A stretch of DNA of 64,000 nt from Codonopsis lanceolata (GCA_013146195.2 CM028379.1:105659226-105723225); one strand, 5' to 3'; numbered from the stretch's first letter, positions 45,028-57,930 are shown. Program-made: numbers and translations. The notes: a model not told the origin generated them from the letters alone.

Positions 45028-46098
45028 TGACAACAAATAAGGCTAGGGGGTGAATAGCCTTATTAAAAATCTTGAAGGTTCGTTTTCTGAAACTTCAAAA
45101 GTTGTAGTGGAAAGTACAACTTTTGTCAGTTGGTTGATATTGTCTCGGCTGACTGACGAAATAAGATTTCTTGAAAAATTGATACTGAGCAGGGAGAAAA
45201 TAGAGGTCAGCTAAAGTTTGATGAGTTTCAGAAGATCACAATCTATAAAGAAGAAACTGAAAGACAATTTATAAAAACAAGTAAGTAAACAACTTATGAA
45301 ACTGACTGTCTGACACTTAAGTAGATTCAAGCTGCTTAAGTGTTAGAACAATTTATAAAAGCTGATAAGTAAGAGACAAAATAGTTAAAGTGGTTCACAG
45401 TATAAACGGCTACGTCCACTACCAAGTTTGTGAAACTTGGATTTTTGAAGTGCACTAATATTATTAATAATCTAGATGATCACTAATGGATCAGTGTAAA
45501 ACAAAGACCGGTGTTTATGGAGTATGATTGAATGCCAATCATACTCATAGGACAATCAACTGATTCCTTAAAGAATTGAAAGAGGTAGGGAATAATAAGA
45601 CAGTGATTATCGAAAACAATAACTAGAAATGAATAACAGTGAAGACTATTTAGCTAGAGTTTAAGGCCGAGGCACTTCAAGTGAGTAATCAGCTTGAGAG
45701 AGTATGAATGCTTCAGTTATTTCTTCAAGATGTTCCTGTGGCTGTGGATATATATAGAAAAATTTGAAGTGCAATCCGTTAGAAACACTTTTGAATTTTG
45801 AACAGATCCAATAATTTGAGAGTATATCTTTTACAAGATATTATCAGATAATGTAAGATAAGGCTTACTAAGAGAGGCTTCTATGCAGCACAAACAGAGA
45901 AGCTGGTTTGTACTCAATATGTTTATCCATAAAAGGAAACATGCTGACATACTTGCTTTAGAAGAAATTGCTAGCTGACATATGTCAGCTGGATATAAAC
46001 TTAATATCAACGCAAACAATTTACTTAACATGAAATCAGCCTTAATGAGTTTAAGCAATGATGGGTTTAAACAAATCTAAAATAGGCATATTTCATCA
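45028..46098. mobile_element. Probable copia-type LTR remnant
   Basis: The segment between TGACAACA (45028) and CATCA (46098) has no gene. It contains GGCTAGGGGGTGAATAGCC and GTGGTTCACAG...CGGCTACGTCCACTACC, phrases typical of plant Ty1/copia LTRs, plus a TATATATAG box near 45752. Orientation and exact ends are uncertain, and no 5-bp duplication was found. Reading frame 46058-45831 on minus is not supported. Confidence 0.4.
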
Positions 46099-46179
46099 AG
46101 TCTATCCCATAAAAAATTATAATCTAAAAATTAACATTATTTTTTCTCATGGAGCGACATAGTTCAATCGCTCCTAGTC

Positions 46180-46800
46180 TCGATCTATGTGTCCTCATCA
46201 AAATCAATGGAGTCCTCGTCAGAACTAACCTTATCTTGGATCACATATTGCCTTAACTAAATCGCTTATCTAAACTTGATACTCTAAATTAGCAATATTC
46301 AACCTAGACCTTCTTGCATCCAAAATATTTCCCGTCACATGCTAAATGTTTGTTTTACAACAACTGTTGAGGTAGGAGAAGATCTCATTTGCATTAACGA
46401 TACAATAGGATAATTTTTAACCATTTCGCGACCACCACTTTAAAATATCAAATGATTTTGAAGACTTAAAATTAGTTGTTAAATATGTATCAAGTTCAAT
46501 ATAAATGTTAGAACCACCTCGTTGACGTTTTTGGGTTCTTGTGGTTACAAAATCATCCACCCATGATAATGGTTTAACACTGACACTAATAATACTAGTA
46601 CCTAAATTGTTATTAGTATTATCTTGATTATCATATAATGTGTGATATTCTTTAAAATTTTGATATAAGTATTTTTAGCTTCAGTTACAATGTCTTTTGC
46701 ATTTTGGGTTAGATATCTTAAAAGGACTGAGTACCACATGACCGACCTTATTAAACCGAAACTGCAAAGGTTCAGGGGCAAGAAAAGGTAACTCATTTAA
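46180..46800 (-). pseudogene. hAT transposase C-terminal remnant
   Basis: Minus strand from 46620 to about 46430 is open and reads TSIISVSVKPLSWVDDFV, ELDTYLTTNF and SFDILKWWS. After frame breaks SVTGNILDARRSRLN follows near 46340-46295. A dimerisation region with FDxLxWW, then a serine-rich core and a xxxLDxRRSRL block, is typical of hAT transposases. The N-terminal BED finger and catalytic residues are not visible. A further upstream block (46796-46602) with NAKDIVTEAKNTYIKIL probably belongs to the same gene. It is inactive. Confidence 0.6.
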
Positions 46801-46888
46801 TTTTCGTGCTAATAAGGTTGTCCCTATATGGTCACGGGCTATTCGGGTTGGCCCGTAGGCTATGAGTTTAATTTTGGGTGAAATTCAG

Positions 46889-47545
46889 GCTGATCCACTT
46901 TTTGGAGTTTCTAACCCTACCAGTCTAGTGTTTTTTTTTCAACCGAAAAAGACCACTTTTCAAAATATTATTCCAAAAATGCTATCATCTCCTTTAACAG
47001 CTTCAACAACACACTTTGGATTCGAAAATTATCATTATTGGGCAACCAAACGGGGATCAACCTTCTCGGTCAGGTCGAGGGGGCAGTGCCCCTTCGTGGA
47101 GGTTCAAGGACAACACCCCCCGAAAGATAAACGAGTTTTCTAAATCATTAACTATGAAACTTTAATGAAAATGTGTTGGGTTGAAGGATTTTCACAGTTG
47201 GGACGAAGACGAAAGGGAAGGAATAAGAAGGCTTACGGAGAAGGAGAAGGAAGAAGAAGACTGACGACATGGTTTGTTTCATTACAATTTTGACTTACGG
47301 TGCAATTAGATTAGTCAATTAAAATATTAAACCACGGTGCAAAATTAATGCAATAAATTGATGAACCGCGGTAAATTAGACTAGACAATTAAACTATTGA
47401 ACCGCAGTGCAAAAATAATGACCTTCGTAGCGCGCCTATGATTCATTAAGGGTATCGTAGTCATTTTGCCACCAAAAGTGATTTTTTTCGGTTGAAAAAA
47501 GGGAGAGAGTACCTTATCGATTAGAAACTTTAAAAAGTGGACTGG
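46889..47545. mobile_element. Non-autonomous TIR element, about 0.66 kb
   Basis: Left end GATCCACTTTTTGGAGTTTC, then TTTCAACCGAAAAAGACCA; the right end reverse-complemented gives AGTCCACTTTTTAAAGTTTC, then TTTCAACCGAAAAAAATCA. Inverted repeats of about 70 bp with a gap support a TIR element, superfamily unknown. The interior holds GC-richer DNA (47040-47120) with a short frame that matches nothing. No target duplication is clear. Confidence 0.5.
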
Positions 47546-47610
47546 TCTGCAATTTTACCTTTAATATTTTTTAACTTACATGTAAATGTGTAATGTGCAT
47601 ATCAGACTAA

Positions 47611-48410
47611 GGCTTTGTTTGGTGGAGCGTTTCGCCCCAAAACGCAGCGTTTTCCCAAGAAAGCTGTTGCAATACGAGGTGAAGAAACACTTGGTTTAGT
47701 GAACGCATCAGCGTTATGAAACGCTAAAAATCCTAACTTTTTTTAAAACACTGGCTTGAAAACGCAAGAAGAGATTAGAAGGACGAAAATAGACATTTCT
47801 CGTACTCGCTACTTCTCTCTTACCTTTCTTTTCTTTCTTTCCCTCTTTAATTTCTACCCAGCAAAAACCCAGATATGACTTTCGAACCTTGGAAGTTGGA
47901 ACGACAATTTAACAAACATCTTTGCTTAATTAAATAACATAGAGTGATGGTCATTGGTACAAACGATTCATCAATCCGATATTAAGATGCATGGAGGGAG
48001 GACACGGTGAAGTCGTCAAATTGGAATTGAGAGAACACCATGGATGAAATTTATGTTTGACGATATTATGTTGAGAGACTAGAAAGAGAGATAGAGAGAG
48101 GGAAAAGGGGAGGGACGGGGCCACTTCTTTGGTGAAAATTTGAAGGGATAAGATTATGTGAGATAAAGACTTTTACTTTATCCCTATTCCCTATCTATGT
48201 GGTATATATGCACCAAAAAACAACTATACACACACACACACACACACTTTATCACTATAAAGTTTCTATATCAAAATTACTTGTACTTGATAAGAAATTT
48301 TATAAAAGGATAAAATTGTCATTTTGATAAATAATTAGATTATAAAAATCGCGTTTTGAAATAATTTTCCAAATGTGTTTATAAGAAAAAAACTGTGTTT
48401 TGAAATATAC
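47611..48410. mobile_element. PIF/Harbinger-like element, right end truncated
   Basis: TAA at 47608-47610 precedes GGCTTTGTTTGGTGGAGCGTTT. The right part ends GTGTTTTGAAATATA, then a run of C at 48413-48424. It is related to the element at 11260-12587 in its left terminus, AAAACGC-rich subterminal region and the segment AAATTGTCATTTTGATAAATA. The last 30 or so bases and the second TAA are missing. Confidence 0.5.
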
Positions 48411-48742
48411 TTACCCCCCCCCCCAAAGTATCCACCCAATCTCAAAGTGCACTCCTACATAAGGTTTGTCCCATAGTGACAACCAATGTTACCTTTTATC
48501 CCAATTTGCACCCTAGCCGTGACATTCGTTAGAAAGATAATGAAAAGTTAACGAAAAGATAACGAAAAGTTACATTTTAAACTTTATAATGGTAGAAATT
48601 ATACGATATAAAAAAAAAGTAGATCGAACTAATATCTACAAATAAAAAATTTGAAAAAAAAATAAATTATGTATTATAAATTTTTAATTTGTTAATGGAC
48701 CCGTGAACTACTATTCATCTATTAACTATTTTTTTTGTTCTT

Positions 48743-49082
48743 TTAAATTGTTGGTTTTACTTTTAAAATTTAATCTTATATTATAATCATTATTTTTAAA
48801 TAATTTGGTGATATTTCTATTAATACATTTGAAATTTTAATGCTTGTTAATTATGTTATATTAAGAAAAATATTAATTATGTTAATTATGCCATCAACTA
48901 ATTTTTTTTCTTCCGCATAATTTCTTTTGAACCGTGGAATGATATTAAATTGTTGGTTTTACTTTTAAAATATAACCTTATATTGTAATCAATATTTTTA
49001 AATAATTTGGTGATATTTGCTATTAATAAATTTAAAATTTTAATGCTTGTTAATTATGTTATATTAAGAAAAATATTTAAAA
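48743..49082. repeat. 202-bp direct duplication beside Athila LTR
   Basis: TTAAATTGTTGGTTTTACTT starts at 48743 and at 48945, and about 135 bp after each start are nearly identical. It is AT-rich and non-coding. The second copy ends about 45 bp before the 5' LTR at 49127. Confidence 0.8.
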
Positions 49083-49126
49083 CATGATAATTATGTTAAC
49101 TAATTTTTTTAAACCGTGAGTTAAAC

Positions 49127-50828
49127 TGATAAGCTTATTATTTTCTATTATTTTCATTAATTTTCCGGAATTTTATAGGTTATTTTGAGCTTTGGTTGAT
49201 AACTAATTGCATTTGAGATATTATTTTTATGTATTTTCATGCTTCATGTAGGTATCTCAAAGATATTCGAGTTTCTATGGCTCAATACGTGCAAATCGAG
49301 GACATCCCGAGCTCCAATGTTAAGTTTGGGCATTTTTACGTTAAGTTTCGTTAAGAGTTTATATGTGCGAGAAGAGCTTTCAAGCCTGATTGAGGACTAA
49401 ATTGGAAGTCAGGGGCGAAGGACATTGCTAGCGTCGGAAACTTAGGGAAGCCGCGCTCAAGTCGGAGAAAGAAGAGGGAGGCCGAGCAAATTCATGAAAC
49501 CGCATTTCATTAATGCGTTGTCGGCCATGGAGAGGCCACGTCATCGCCCGCCCTGCTTGCGCGACCGCCTCTCGATGGGTCGGATCCGGCCGTTTTGCAG
49601 TCGGCAGCCCACAGCCCACCTCACTTTTCACTCGCTTACCCTCACAAGCTTGACCCATTTCACTGGCGACCCGCACTCTCTTGCTGGTCCGACCCTGACC
49701 CTAGCGCGCCCAAGCCCTCTTTCTTTCCCCATTCATCCCCTAAAACTTTGCTAAACTTCCTAAATTACCCCTAATCCCTATCGGCCTTTGGGGGAGAATC
49801 TTGAGAGCTCATTTTTCGAGGCGGAACAACGGTGAGTGGGGTTTAAAAGCAGAAGCGAGGTTAGGGCTTGAACAGCAGGCTGGAACAAAAGAAACACAAG
49901 GTGGAACAAGGAGGAATTGAAGGAGAAACTGGGAGCAAGAAGAAAGAGATTTCAGGCGCCATTTTCATCTTTGTAATTTCCTCTCCTCTCCATTGTTTCT
50001 CCATTGTTGCTCAAGCCAAGGCTAGGTTTTTATCATTTCCTTAATTGAAAAGTATTGTACACTTTAATCTTTATTTTTATTTAATGTCAATATTTTTCAT
50101 TGAAGATTTGATTTATTTCCTTAGCATCATGAACTAAATTAATTGTCTAGGGTTTTGATATATATATATTGGCTTGGATGTTGTGATTTAAATTTGGGGC
50201 TTTGTTATTAATTTCTATTCACTTGTTTTTGGGTATTATGTTGTGTTCTTAATGCTTGTAATGATTTGATCACCCATTGCATGATTTTAAAAATTGTTTA
50301 GTGCATGAAAGTGACTTGATAATTTTGGAAAATACAACATAGTTGTTTTGGGTTGGGTTAATCTAAGTTATTAACCCTCTTTAAAATAGTCAATTGGGGT
50401 TTTGTGTTTGGACGCGATTAATTGGATAAATTCATACAAGAAGCCCGTGAATTTATACTGTTAATTAGCACCGTTATACGAAAGCCCTTAACGGTGATTT
50501 TTGAATCCCGACTTCAAAAAATGGAATAGTTTTAATAGCAACCCCCTATTAAATCACAACGGAAGAGCCAATTGAAAATCAAAACCCTAGATCCTCTCTC
50601 ATTGAAGCCAACCTCGATTTAATATTGCTTTATTTAAATTCTTGTTTTAGCTTAATTAGTTAGTTAATTCTCTTAAATTTGATAGTCTAAATATAGTTGA
50701 AATTGCAACATACTTGGTACTCACTAAAAACAACCAAATTGCTTCCTCGTGGGATCGACACACTACTTACCACTTTATTACTTGTTTGACCGGGTAATCT
50801 TGCCCGTGTTGCGTTCGCGCGACCAACA
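49127..50828 (+). repeat. 5' LTR of the Athila-type element
   Basis: 1,702 bp from TGATAAGC to GACCAACA. The first 230 and the last 790 bases are very similar to the 3' LTR, whereas 49365-50035 is strongly diverged from it (see findings). Confidence 0.9.
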
Positions 50829-50834
50829 AGTTTT

Positions 50835-50852
50835 TGGCGCCGTTGCCGGGGA
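50835..50852 (+). other. Primer-binding site, tRNA-Asp
   Basis: TGGCGCCGTTGCCGGGGA lies 6 bases after the 5' LTR, complementary to the 3' end of plant tRNA-Asp as in Athila and Tat elements. Confidence 0.9.
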
Positions 50853-50986
50853 AGCACGGTGTTGTTTTAAGATATCATAATAGTTGCATTTGAGATTGTA
50901 ATTTAGACATTTTTATTTTCTTGTTTTTATTTATTATTGTTGCTTGGGCTATTGCACTTGATCGTTTGGTATAGTTCTTTGAGCTT

Positions 50987-52500
50987 GTGTGTAGGTGCAT
51001 GCGACACACCCGATCGGCAAAAGTTTCATTGTTGCCGATTGATCCGGAAATTGAAAGAACTATCCGAGTTCGCCGTAGAGTGCAAAGAACTATGGAGGAA
51101 GAGGGTGCCGGGTATAGGCCCCGAGAAGAAGTCCAAAGGGATAATGAAAGGGTGAATAGAGAACAAGCCTGGGCTAATGAAGGGAGAAATAGGGAGAATC
51201 CTATTGAGCAAGAGAGACCACTCCATGATTTCACAATTCCCTTCATGAACGACTATTTACCGGGAATCGTGATACCTCCCGTGGCCGCCAACAATTTTGA
51301 GATCAAGCCGTCTCTCATCTCTCTAATCCAAGGGAATGTTCAATTTGGGGGATTGGTGACCGAGGATGCTCATGATCATATCATGAATTTCATGGAGATT
51401 TGTGACACGTTCAAGATGAATGGAGTGTCGAGTGAAGCCATACGCCTTCGCTTGTTTCCTTCTCTCTTAGGGATAAAGCGAAAGTGTGGTTGAACTCGTT
51501 GACTCTCGGATCCATCACAAATTGGGGTGAGCTTAGGCAAGCTTTCTTGGAGAAATACTATCCTCCCGAAGGCGGTCCAATTGAGGAATGCCATCACTTC
51601 ATTTCTTCAACTTGATGGTGAGGCGTTGTATGAAGCTTGGGAGAGATACAAGGACATGTTGAGGAAGTGCTCACATCATGGATTGCCCGGTGGTTGATTG
51701 TGCAAACATTCTATAATGGTTTGCTTCCATCAACAAGAACTTCTATTGACGACGCGGTGGGGGCATTTATGACAAAAATGTTGATGATGGGTATGCTTTG
51801 TTGGAGAAGATGGCCTCAAACAATCATTTTGGGGAATGAAAGAGGAGCTCAAAGAGGTGTAGCCATGGTTCGTGAATCCTCAACGAAGTTGCTTGCTTGA
51901 CCGCGCAAGTAGCGGGCTTACCAAGATGTTGCAAGCTACTCTTCTTCCACAAAAAGTGGCATGTGAGCTTTGTGGAGGCCCTCACACTTCGGATGTTTGC
52001 CATTTGAAAATGGAATCAATCCAATTTGTTTCCAACTTCAACCGAACCAAAACAACCCATATTCAAACACATACAATCCGGGTTGGCGAAACCATCCTAA
52101 CTTATCTTGGAGCAACAACAACCAAAACCAACCCTCCTCCTCCTCCAAAATCGAAATTCCCATAACCCTCCTGATTCTCTAACCAACCACAATACCCAAC
52201 CCAACCACCTTACCAAAATCAAAATCCACCTCAACCTCCACCAAAAGAAATACCCATGGAGGACCTTCTAAAAATCATCCAAGATCAACAAGCCATAATC
52301 CTTAGCACCCAATCTTCCGTGAGAAACCTTGAAATTCAAATGGGTCAAATGGCATCTTCCATGAATTCTAGAACTCAAGGAAACCTTCCAAGTGATAACG
52401 GCCAACCCGAAGGGGAAGGAGCAATGCAAAGCTGCTACTCTAGAAGAGTTGCAAGTTGAGAAGGGTGAAGAGAAGGTGGGTGAGAAAAATAAGAAGTGCA
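50987..52500 (+). pseudogene. gag of the Athila-type element
   Basis: The first frame (50987-51493) contains the conserved capsid start: SLISLIQGNVQFGGL, then DHIMNFMEICDTFKMNGVS and AIRLRLFPSLL. Other frames continue with KVWLNSLTLGSITNWGEL, QTFYNGLLPSTRTSIDDAVG and, near 51955-51990, CELCGGPHTSDVC, a zinc-knuckle-like motif. A Pro/Asn-rich segment and the coiled-coil-like QDQQAIILSTQSSVRNLEIQ follow. At least three frame changes break it. Gag would package the RNA into virus-like particles. Confidence 0.85.
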
Positions 52501-52779
52501 AGAAAAATCTAAGGAGAAGATTGATCCACCCCCACCTCCTGGCCAAAGAAAGAGTGTATCCTCCACCGCCATTTCCACAAAGGCTTCAAAAGGCAAAGGA
52601 TGACAACCAATTTCTTAAGTTTTTGAAATCTTCAAGAAGCTTCACATCAACATTCCTTTTGCCGATGCGTTGGAGCAAATGCCTTCTTATGCCCGATGAA
52701 AGATATCCTCCAAGAAGAGAAGACTTGAGGATTATGAGACTATCTCTTTGACGGAGGAATGTAGTGCCGTGTTACAACA

Positions 52780-53225
52780 AAAGCCTCCTCCAAAATTGAA
52801 GGATCCTAGTTTTGTAATTCCATGCACTATTGGGAGAGAACTTGGCAAGGCATTGTGTGATTTTGGGGCAAGCATTAATCTCATGCCATCGCCTTTATAG
52901 GAAGCTTGGATTGGGTGAAGCTATGCCTACTTCCGTTACTCTTCAATTGGCGGATAGGTCTCTAGCTTATCCCAAGGGTGTTATTGAGAATGTTTCGAAA
53001 GTTGATAAGCTTATCCTTCCGGCGATTTCTTAGTGCTTGACATGGAAGAAGATTGTGAGGTGCCAATTATTCTTGGAAGACCTTTCTTGGCAACCTGAGA
53101 ACCTTGATTGATGTGGCGAAAGGAGAACTTACTATGAGGGTGCATGACCAAGAAGTCACCTTCAATGTCTTTAAAGCCATGAAATATCCTGGGAAGTGGA
53201 AGAATGTTCAAGAGTTGATGTGATT
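52780..53225 (+). pseudogene. Protease of the Athila-type element
   Basis: Reads FVIPCTIGRELGKALCDFGA then SINLMPS (active site near 52857-52880, Asp kept: CDFGAS). RKLGLGEAMPTSVTLQLADR, LDMEED, IILGRPFLA and LTMRVHDQEVTFNVFKAMK follow. The order of the retroelement aspartic protease is complete but spread over two or three frames. It would process the polyprotein. Confidence 0.85.
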
Positions 53226-53649
53226 GACAAATGCGTGGATGAAGTCTTCCAAGACATTCATCCCAAATATCCTTTTGATAAAAATCTTCATTGTTATTCC
53301 AATTCTTTCATGATTCTACACTTGCACACAACAATGAAATGACTTGTGATGAAAATGTGAATTTTATATCTAGTGACAAGTTTTCCTTGCAAGGTAGATA
53401 TGTGAAGGCTCCAAGGAATCTCTTGATCTATCAAAGGAGACATACAATCAATTGAAGCCTTCAATTATCGAGCCTCCTCTTCTTGAATTGAAGCCTCTCC
53501 CACCACACATGAAGTATGTATTCTTGGGCAAGAATGAGACACTTCCGTGATTATTTCTTCTAATCTCTCCCATCTTCAAGAAGAAAAATTGGTGAGGGTG
53601 TTAAAGATAATATGGGAGCTATCTGATGGTCTCTTGAGATATTAAGGGA

Positions 53650-54280
53650 TAAGCCCTTCTATTTGCATGCACAAGATTCATCTTGAGAATGAGGCCAAAC
53701 CTTCAATTGAAGCTCAAAGACGCCTTTACCCTCAACTCAAGGAAGTGGTTAAGAAAGAGATTATCAAGGCTTGATGCCGGCATTATTTACCCGATTCGAT
53801 AGTCCTTGGGTTAGTCCCATCCAATGTGTGCCAAAAAGGGGTGGGATAACCGTGACTCCAAATGAAGATGATGAGCTTATTCCTACAAGACAAGTGGTGG
53901 GATGGAGAGTATGTATGGATTTTCAAGGCTCAACAAAGCAACAAGGAAAGATCATTTTCCTCTTCCCTTTCTTGATCAAATGTTGGATAGATTGGCGGCA
54001 CATGATTTCTATTGTTTTCTTGATGGGCCTCCTCTATAGCTCCGAAGATCAAGAAAAAACTACCTTCACTTGCCCGTATGGTACTTTTGTTTTCTACGGA
54101 TGCCATTTGGTTTGTGCAATGCTCCCGCAACTTTCCAACGATGCATGATGGCCATTTTTCTGATATGGTGGAAAAGGAAATTGAGGTTTTCATGGATGAC
54201 TTTTTTTGGGATATTTCGATAGTTGCTTATGAATCTCACCAAGGTTCTTGAAAGGTGCAAGGAGGTGAATCTTGTCTTAA
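53650..54280 (+). pseudogene. Reverse transcriptase of the Athila-type element
   Basis: Starts in the EAQRRLYPQLKEVVKKEI stretch and continues with WVSPIQCVPKRGGITV, WRVCMDF, DQEKTTFTCPYGTFVF and the catalytic VFMDDF near 54186-54205 (x-x-DD motif intact). Frames shift around 53770, 54090 and 54200. It would copy the RNA into DNA in cytoplasmic particles. Confidence 0.88.
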
Positions 54281-54439
54281 ATTGGGAAAAATGTCATTTC
54301 ATGGTGAATGAAGGTATTGTTCTTGGGCATAAAATTTCTTCCAAGGGTATAGAGGTGGATCGCCAAGATTGAAGTTATTGAAAACTCCTCCTCCAACAAA
54401 TGTGAAGGTATTCGGCTTTCTTGGGCATGGATTCTATCG

Positions 54440-54965
54440 CCGTTTATCAAAGACTTCTCCAAAATTGCTAAGCCTTTATGCAATCTTTGGAGAAGGATGC
54501 TACTTTTGAGTTTGATGAAGATTGCTTGGAAGCTTTCAAGCATTGAAGCAAAGATTGGTGTCGGCTCCAATTATCATGGCTCCGATTGGTCCTTGCCGCT
54601 TGAGTTGATGTGATGCTGACTATGCCATTGGGGCGGTTTTGGGTCAACGACGAGACAAAATCTTTCATGTATTATGCAAGCAAGACTCTCAATGATGCTC
54701 AACTTAATTATGCAACAACGGAGAAAGAGTTTCTTGCCATTGTCTTTTGCGCTTGACAAGTTTCGGCATATCTCATTGGTTCGAGGGTTATTGTGTACAC
54801 CGATCATTCGCGATTAAGTATCTCTTCGCCAAGAAGGATGCTAAGCCCCGATTGATTGGTGGGTGCTTCTACTCCAAGAATTTGACATTGAAATTGTGAC
54901 AAGAAGGGAACCGAGAATGTGGTAGCGATCATTTATCTAGACTTGAGCAAGACGGATCTCTTCTC
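54440..54965 (+). pseudogene. RNase H of the Athila-type element
   Basis: Reads FSKIAKPL at the RT connection, then DYAIGAVLGQRRDK (first acidic residue), NYATTEKEFLAIVF (catalytic Glu), VIVYTDHS (Asp) and a decayed D-H-L-S-R ending near 54935-54950. Frame breaks are present. It removes RNA from the RNA-DNA hybrid in intact elements. Confidence 0.8.
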
Positions 54966-54989
54966 CATCTCCTATCAAAGAAGACTTTC

Positions 54990-56270
54990 CTGATGAAAGC
55001 TTATTTTCTATCTCTTATGCCACGGTTCCATGGCGCGGATTATGTCAATTACATTGTGAGCAACGTTATCCCTCCGGATTTCTCTTCATCTCAAAGGAAG
55101 AAATTTCTCCATGATGTCAAGCAATATGTTTGGGAGGAGCCCTATTTATTCAAATTGGGAAAGATCAAGTACTTCTGAGATGTGTTCCTTTGGAGGAGCA
55201 AATTGCGTATTGATCCATTGTCATTCTTCTCCTTATGGTGGCCACTTTAGTGGATCTCTCGAACTTGTAAAGTCTTGCAATCGGGTTTCTTTTGGCCTCT
55301 CTTCAAGGATGCTCATGAATTTGTGTTAAGATGTGATCGCTGCCAAAGAACCGAAACATTTCTCGCCATGAGATGCCGCTACAAGGGATTCTGAAGTTGA
55401 AGTCTTGATGTTGGGGGATAGATTTCATGGGACCATTCACTCCTTCATTCTGGAATTTATACATCTTGGTTGCCGTTGATTATGTCTCAAAATGGGTTGA
55501 AGCCGTAGCCTCCCCACAAATGATGCCCGGTGGTAACCAAGTTCTTGCAAAAGAATGTGTTCTCACGTTGGAACCCCCGAGTTATCATTAGTGATGGAGG
55601 CTCTCATTTTTGCAACCGGTTGTTCGATGGAATTCTAGCAAAATATGGAGTGAAGCACAAAGTAGCCACTACCATCCTCAAACAAGTGGGCAAGTGGAGG
55701 TGACTAATAGAGAGATCAAACGTGTGCTTGAAAAAGTGGTGAACCCAAATCGCAAGGATTGGTCCCAAAAGCTTGATGACTCACTTTGGGCAATTCTGAC
55801 GCATTCAAGACTCCTATTGGGATGACTCCGCATCAAATGGTGTTTGAAAGTCTTGCCATCTCCCAGAACTAGAGCATAAGGCATATTGGGCTATCCAAAA
55901 GCTCAATTTTGACTTCAAGTGAGAAGAGATTATTGCAATTGGAAGAGTTGGAAGAGCTTAGACAAAGAGCCTATGACAATGCAAAATTGTATAAGGAGCG
56001 AACGAAAAAGTGGCATGACAAGCACATTTTGCCAAGATCTTTTCATCCGGACAACAAGTGCTCCTATACAACTCAAGGTTGAGACTCTTTCCTGCAAGCT
56101 CAAACCCGATGGTCGGACCATTTTCTTTTCCGCTTCCCTCATGGAGCGGTGGAAGTGAAAGATGATGCTACCCAATCAAACATTCAAAGTCAATGGTCAA
56201 CGCTTAAAGGCATATTTGGGTGGTGATTTGCAAAAGAATGAACCTTCCATCCTTCAACGATCCGAAACAC
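54990..56270 (+). pseudogene. Integrase of the Athila-type element
   Basis: The zinc-binding part reads CHSSPYGGHFSGS and RCDRCQR (55215-55345). In the catalytic core, DFMGPF near 55423-55442, VIISDGGSHF near 55577-55608 and QTSGQVEV near 55682-55705 supply the DDE triad. The C-terminal part includes VVNPNRKDWSQKLDDSLW, ELEELRQRAY, a KWHDKHILPRSFHPG stretch and FKVNGQRLKAYLG up to about 56220. Several frameshifts occur. No chromodomain is visible, as expected for Athila. Confidence 0.88.
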
Positions 56271-56280
56271 AATGATGCGA

Positions 56281-57930
56281 GCAAGAAAGTCAAGCTAAAG
56301 ACTTTAAATTAGAAACTCACATCGGTTTTCTTCCCTCTCTTTTATTTATTTGTTTTTAGCTTTTGTATTTATATGCATGTGTCGTCAAGCCCTCCCGAGT
56401 TTGGGTTTATAGGGAGGTGTATATAGTGTCCCTCGCAAAAATATTTTTCTTTTATTTGCTTTTCATGAGGAGTTGTGATTGTTGCCTTGCCTTGGTATGT
56501 TCATGAACATTGAGGGCAATGTTCGGTTCTAAGTTTGGGGGTGGGGTTAGCATTATTTTTGCCCCGATTTTTGAGAAAATTTGAAAATTTTTAGAAAATT
56601 TCAAGCTAGTTTGGACCCCTTTAATTATGCTTTGATCATTCATCTCATCACTTTGGCGCTCATTGAGTTGTATGTGCATTATTTTCTTGGATTTGGCCTT
56701 GAGATTATTATATGCATACTTGAGGATATTTTGTGATTTTTGTGCTAGCCTTTCCCTCATTCATGTTAAATAGTGCCCATGTGTGGATCTCTTGATAATT
56801 TTTTTTAAGCTAAGCTCTAGCTTTGGTTGTGCATGTGTTATGAATACCTTGTTGTGAGTTGTGATACCGTTAGATGATCTTGAAATTGATGAATAGCTTG
56901 GCTTGTGAGTATGACAATAGCATGATATAGGCCATGTTTGACTCGTTTGTGCCATATCGACCTACCCATGTTCACATTAAATCCCTAGTGTCCCATTTGA
57001 GCCTTAATGAAAGAATGGTGTGTGCAAAAGCACACAATGACCCCCATTCGCCTTCATTTTGATCACCCGTGATTGACTTATCCCATGAGCCTATACACTT
57101 TATCCAACCCTTTGAGAGAGCACTTGTGAAATGAATTATAAATTTATGTCTTGGAGGGAATGTGTGTGCTTCATGGAATTGTTCTTCATGTATTGGTGGT
57201 GTGATTTAAATTTGGTTGATGAGTTGGGGATTGTTTATATTGTAAAAGGGGCCCTGGTATATAAAAAAAAATCAAAAGTGAAGGGCAACCCAAAATTGTG
57301 AACCATTTGTGCTTTAAAGTTATTCAAAGAAGGGAAATTGGGATGAAAAAATTATTTGTGGTAGTTTGATATACTCTCAACCCCAAGTTCTTGATGTGTA
57401 AAAAAAAAAAAAAAAAAGAAAGAAAGAAGAAGCTAAGTTTGGGGGTTGTTGAGAAGAATGGTGAGTTATGATGAAGTGTGTTGTTTCATGAAGTTAGACT
57501 TGAGTGTGAAGGCTTCACTTGTGCTCTCTTGTCTTGATTTCCTTCCCTTCATTTGTAGCTCAACCTTGGCCTAAAGTTACAAGCTTGCAAAAGTCCTATT
57601 GATATTGTCATGCCATGGGTTATTGCCTTGTGACATATTTATCTCTTTCGGTTTCATGGCTTATACTTGGTATTTCATTGAACGTTCAATCCTAGCTAGA
57701 GTGATGTTATTTGGTCATGGGCTTGTGCTTCTTGTTTTTAAGTAAGTGTTTGAGGAAAGTTTGATAGCATTGAAATCACATCATACCTTGGTTATGCATT
57801 TTTATAATCTTGAGTTTGATTTCTTTCATGGTAATGCATATGGGATCTTGATTGAGTGCCTTCTTCATTTCATCGTTGTCTCGAGCTTATCCATAATCCA
57901 TATCTCTCTTTGCTCGGGACGATCAAAGCT
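56281..57930 (+). other. Untranslated 3' region of the Athila-type element
   Basis: About 1.65 kb with no env-like frame. It contains TTTGTTTTTAGCTTTTG, a 16-A run (57401-57417) and two extra copies of TAAGTTTGGGGGT (56530 and 57434) identical to the polypurine-tract core at 57931. The short frames on either strand are not conserved with anything known. Confidence 0.7.

Noticed and set aside
56281..57930. Possible env-like gene of the Athila-type element
   Set aside because: No long frame, signal peptide or membrane segment is present; only short frames in untranslated DNA.
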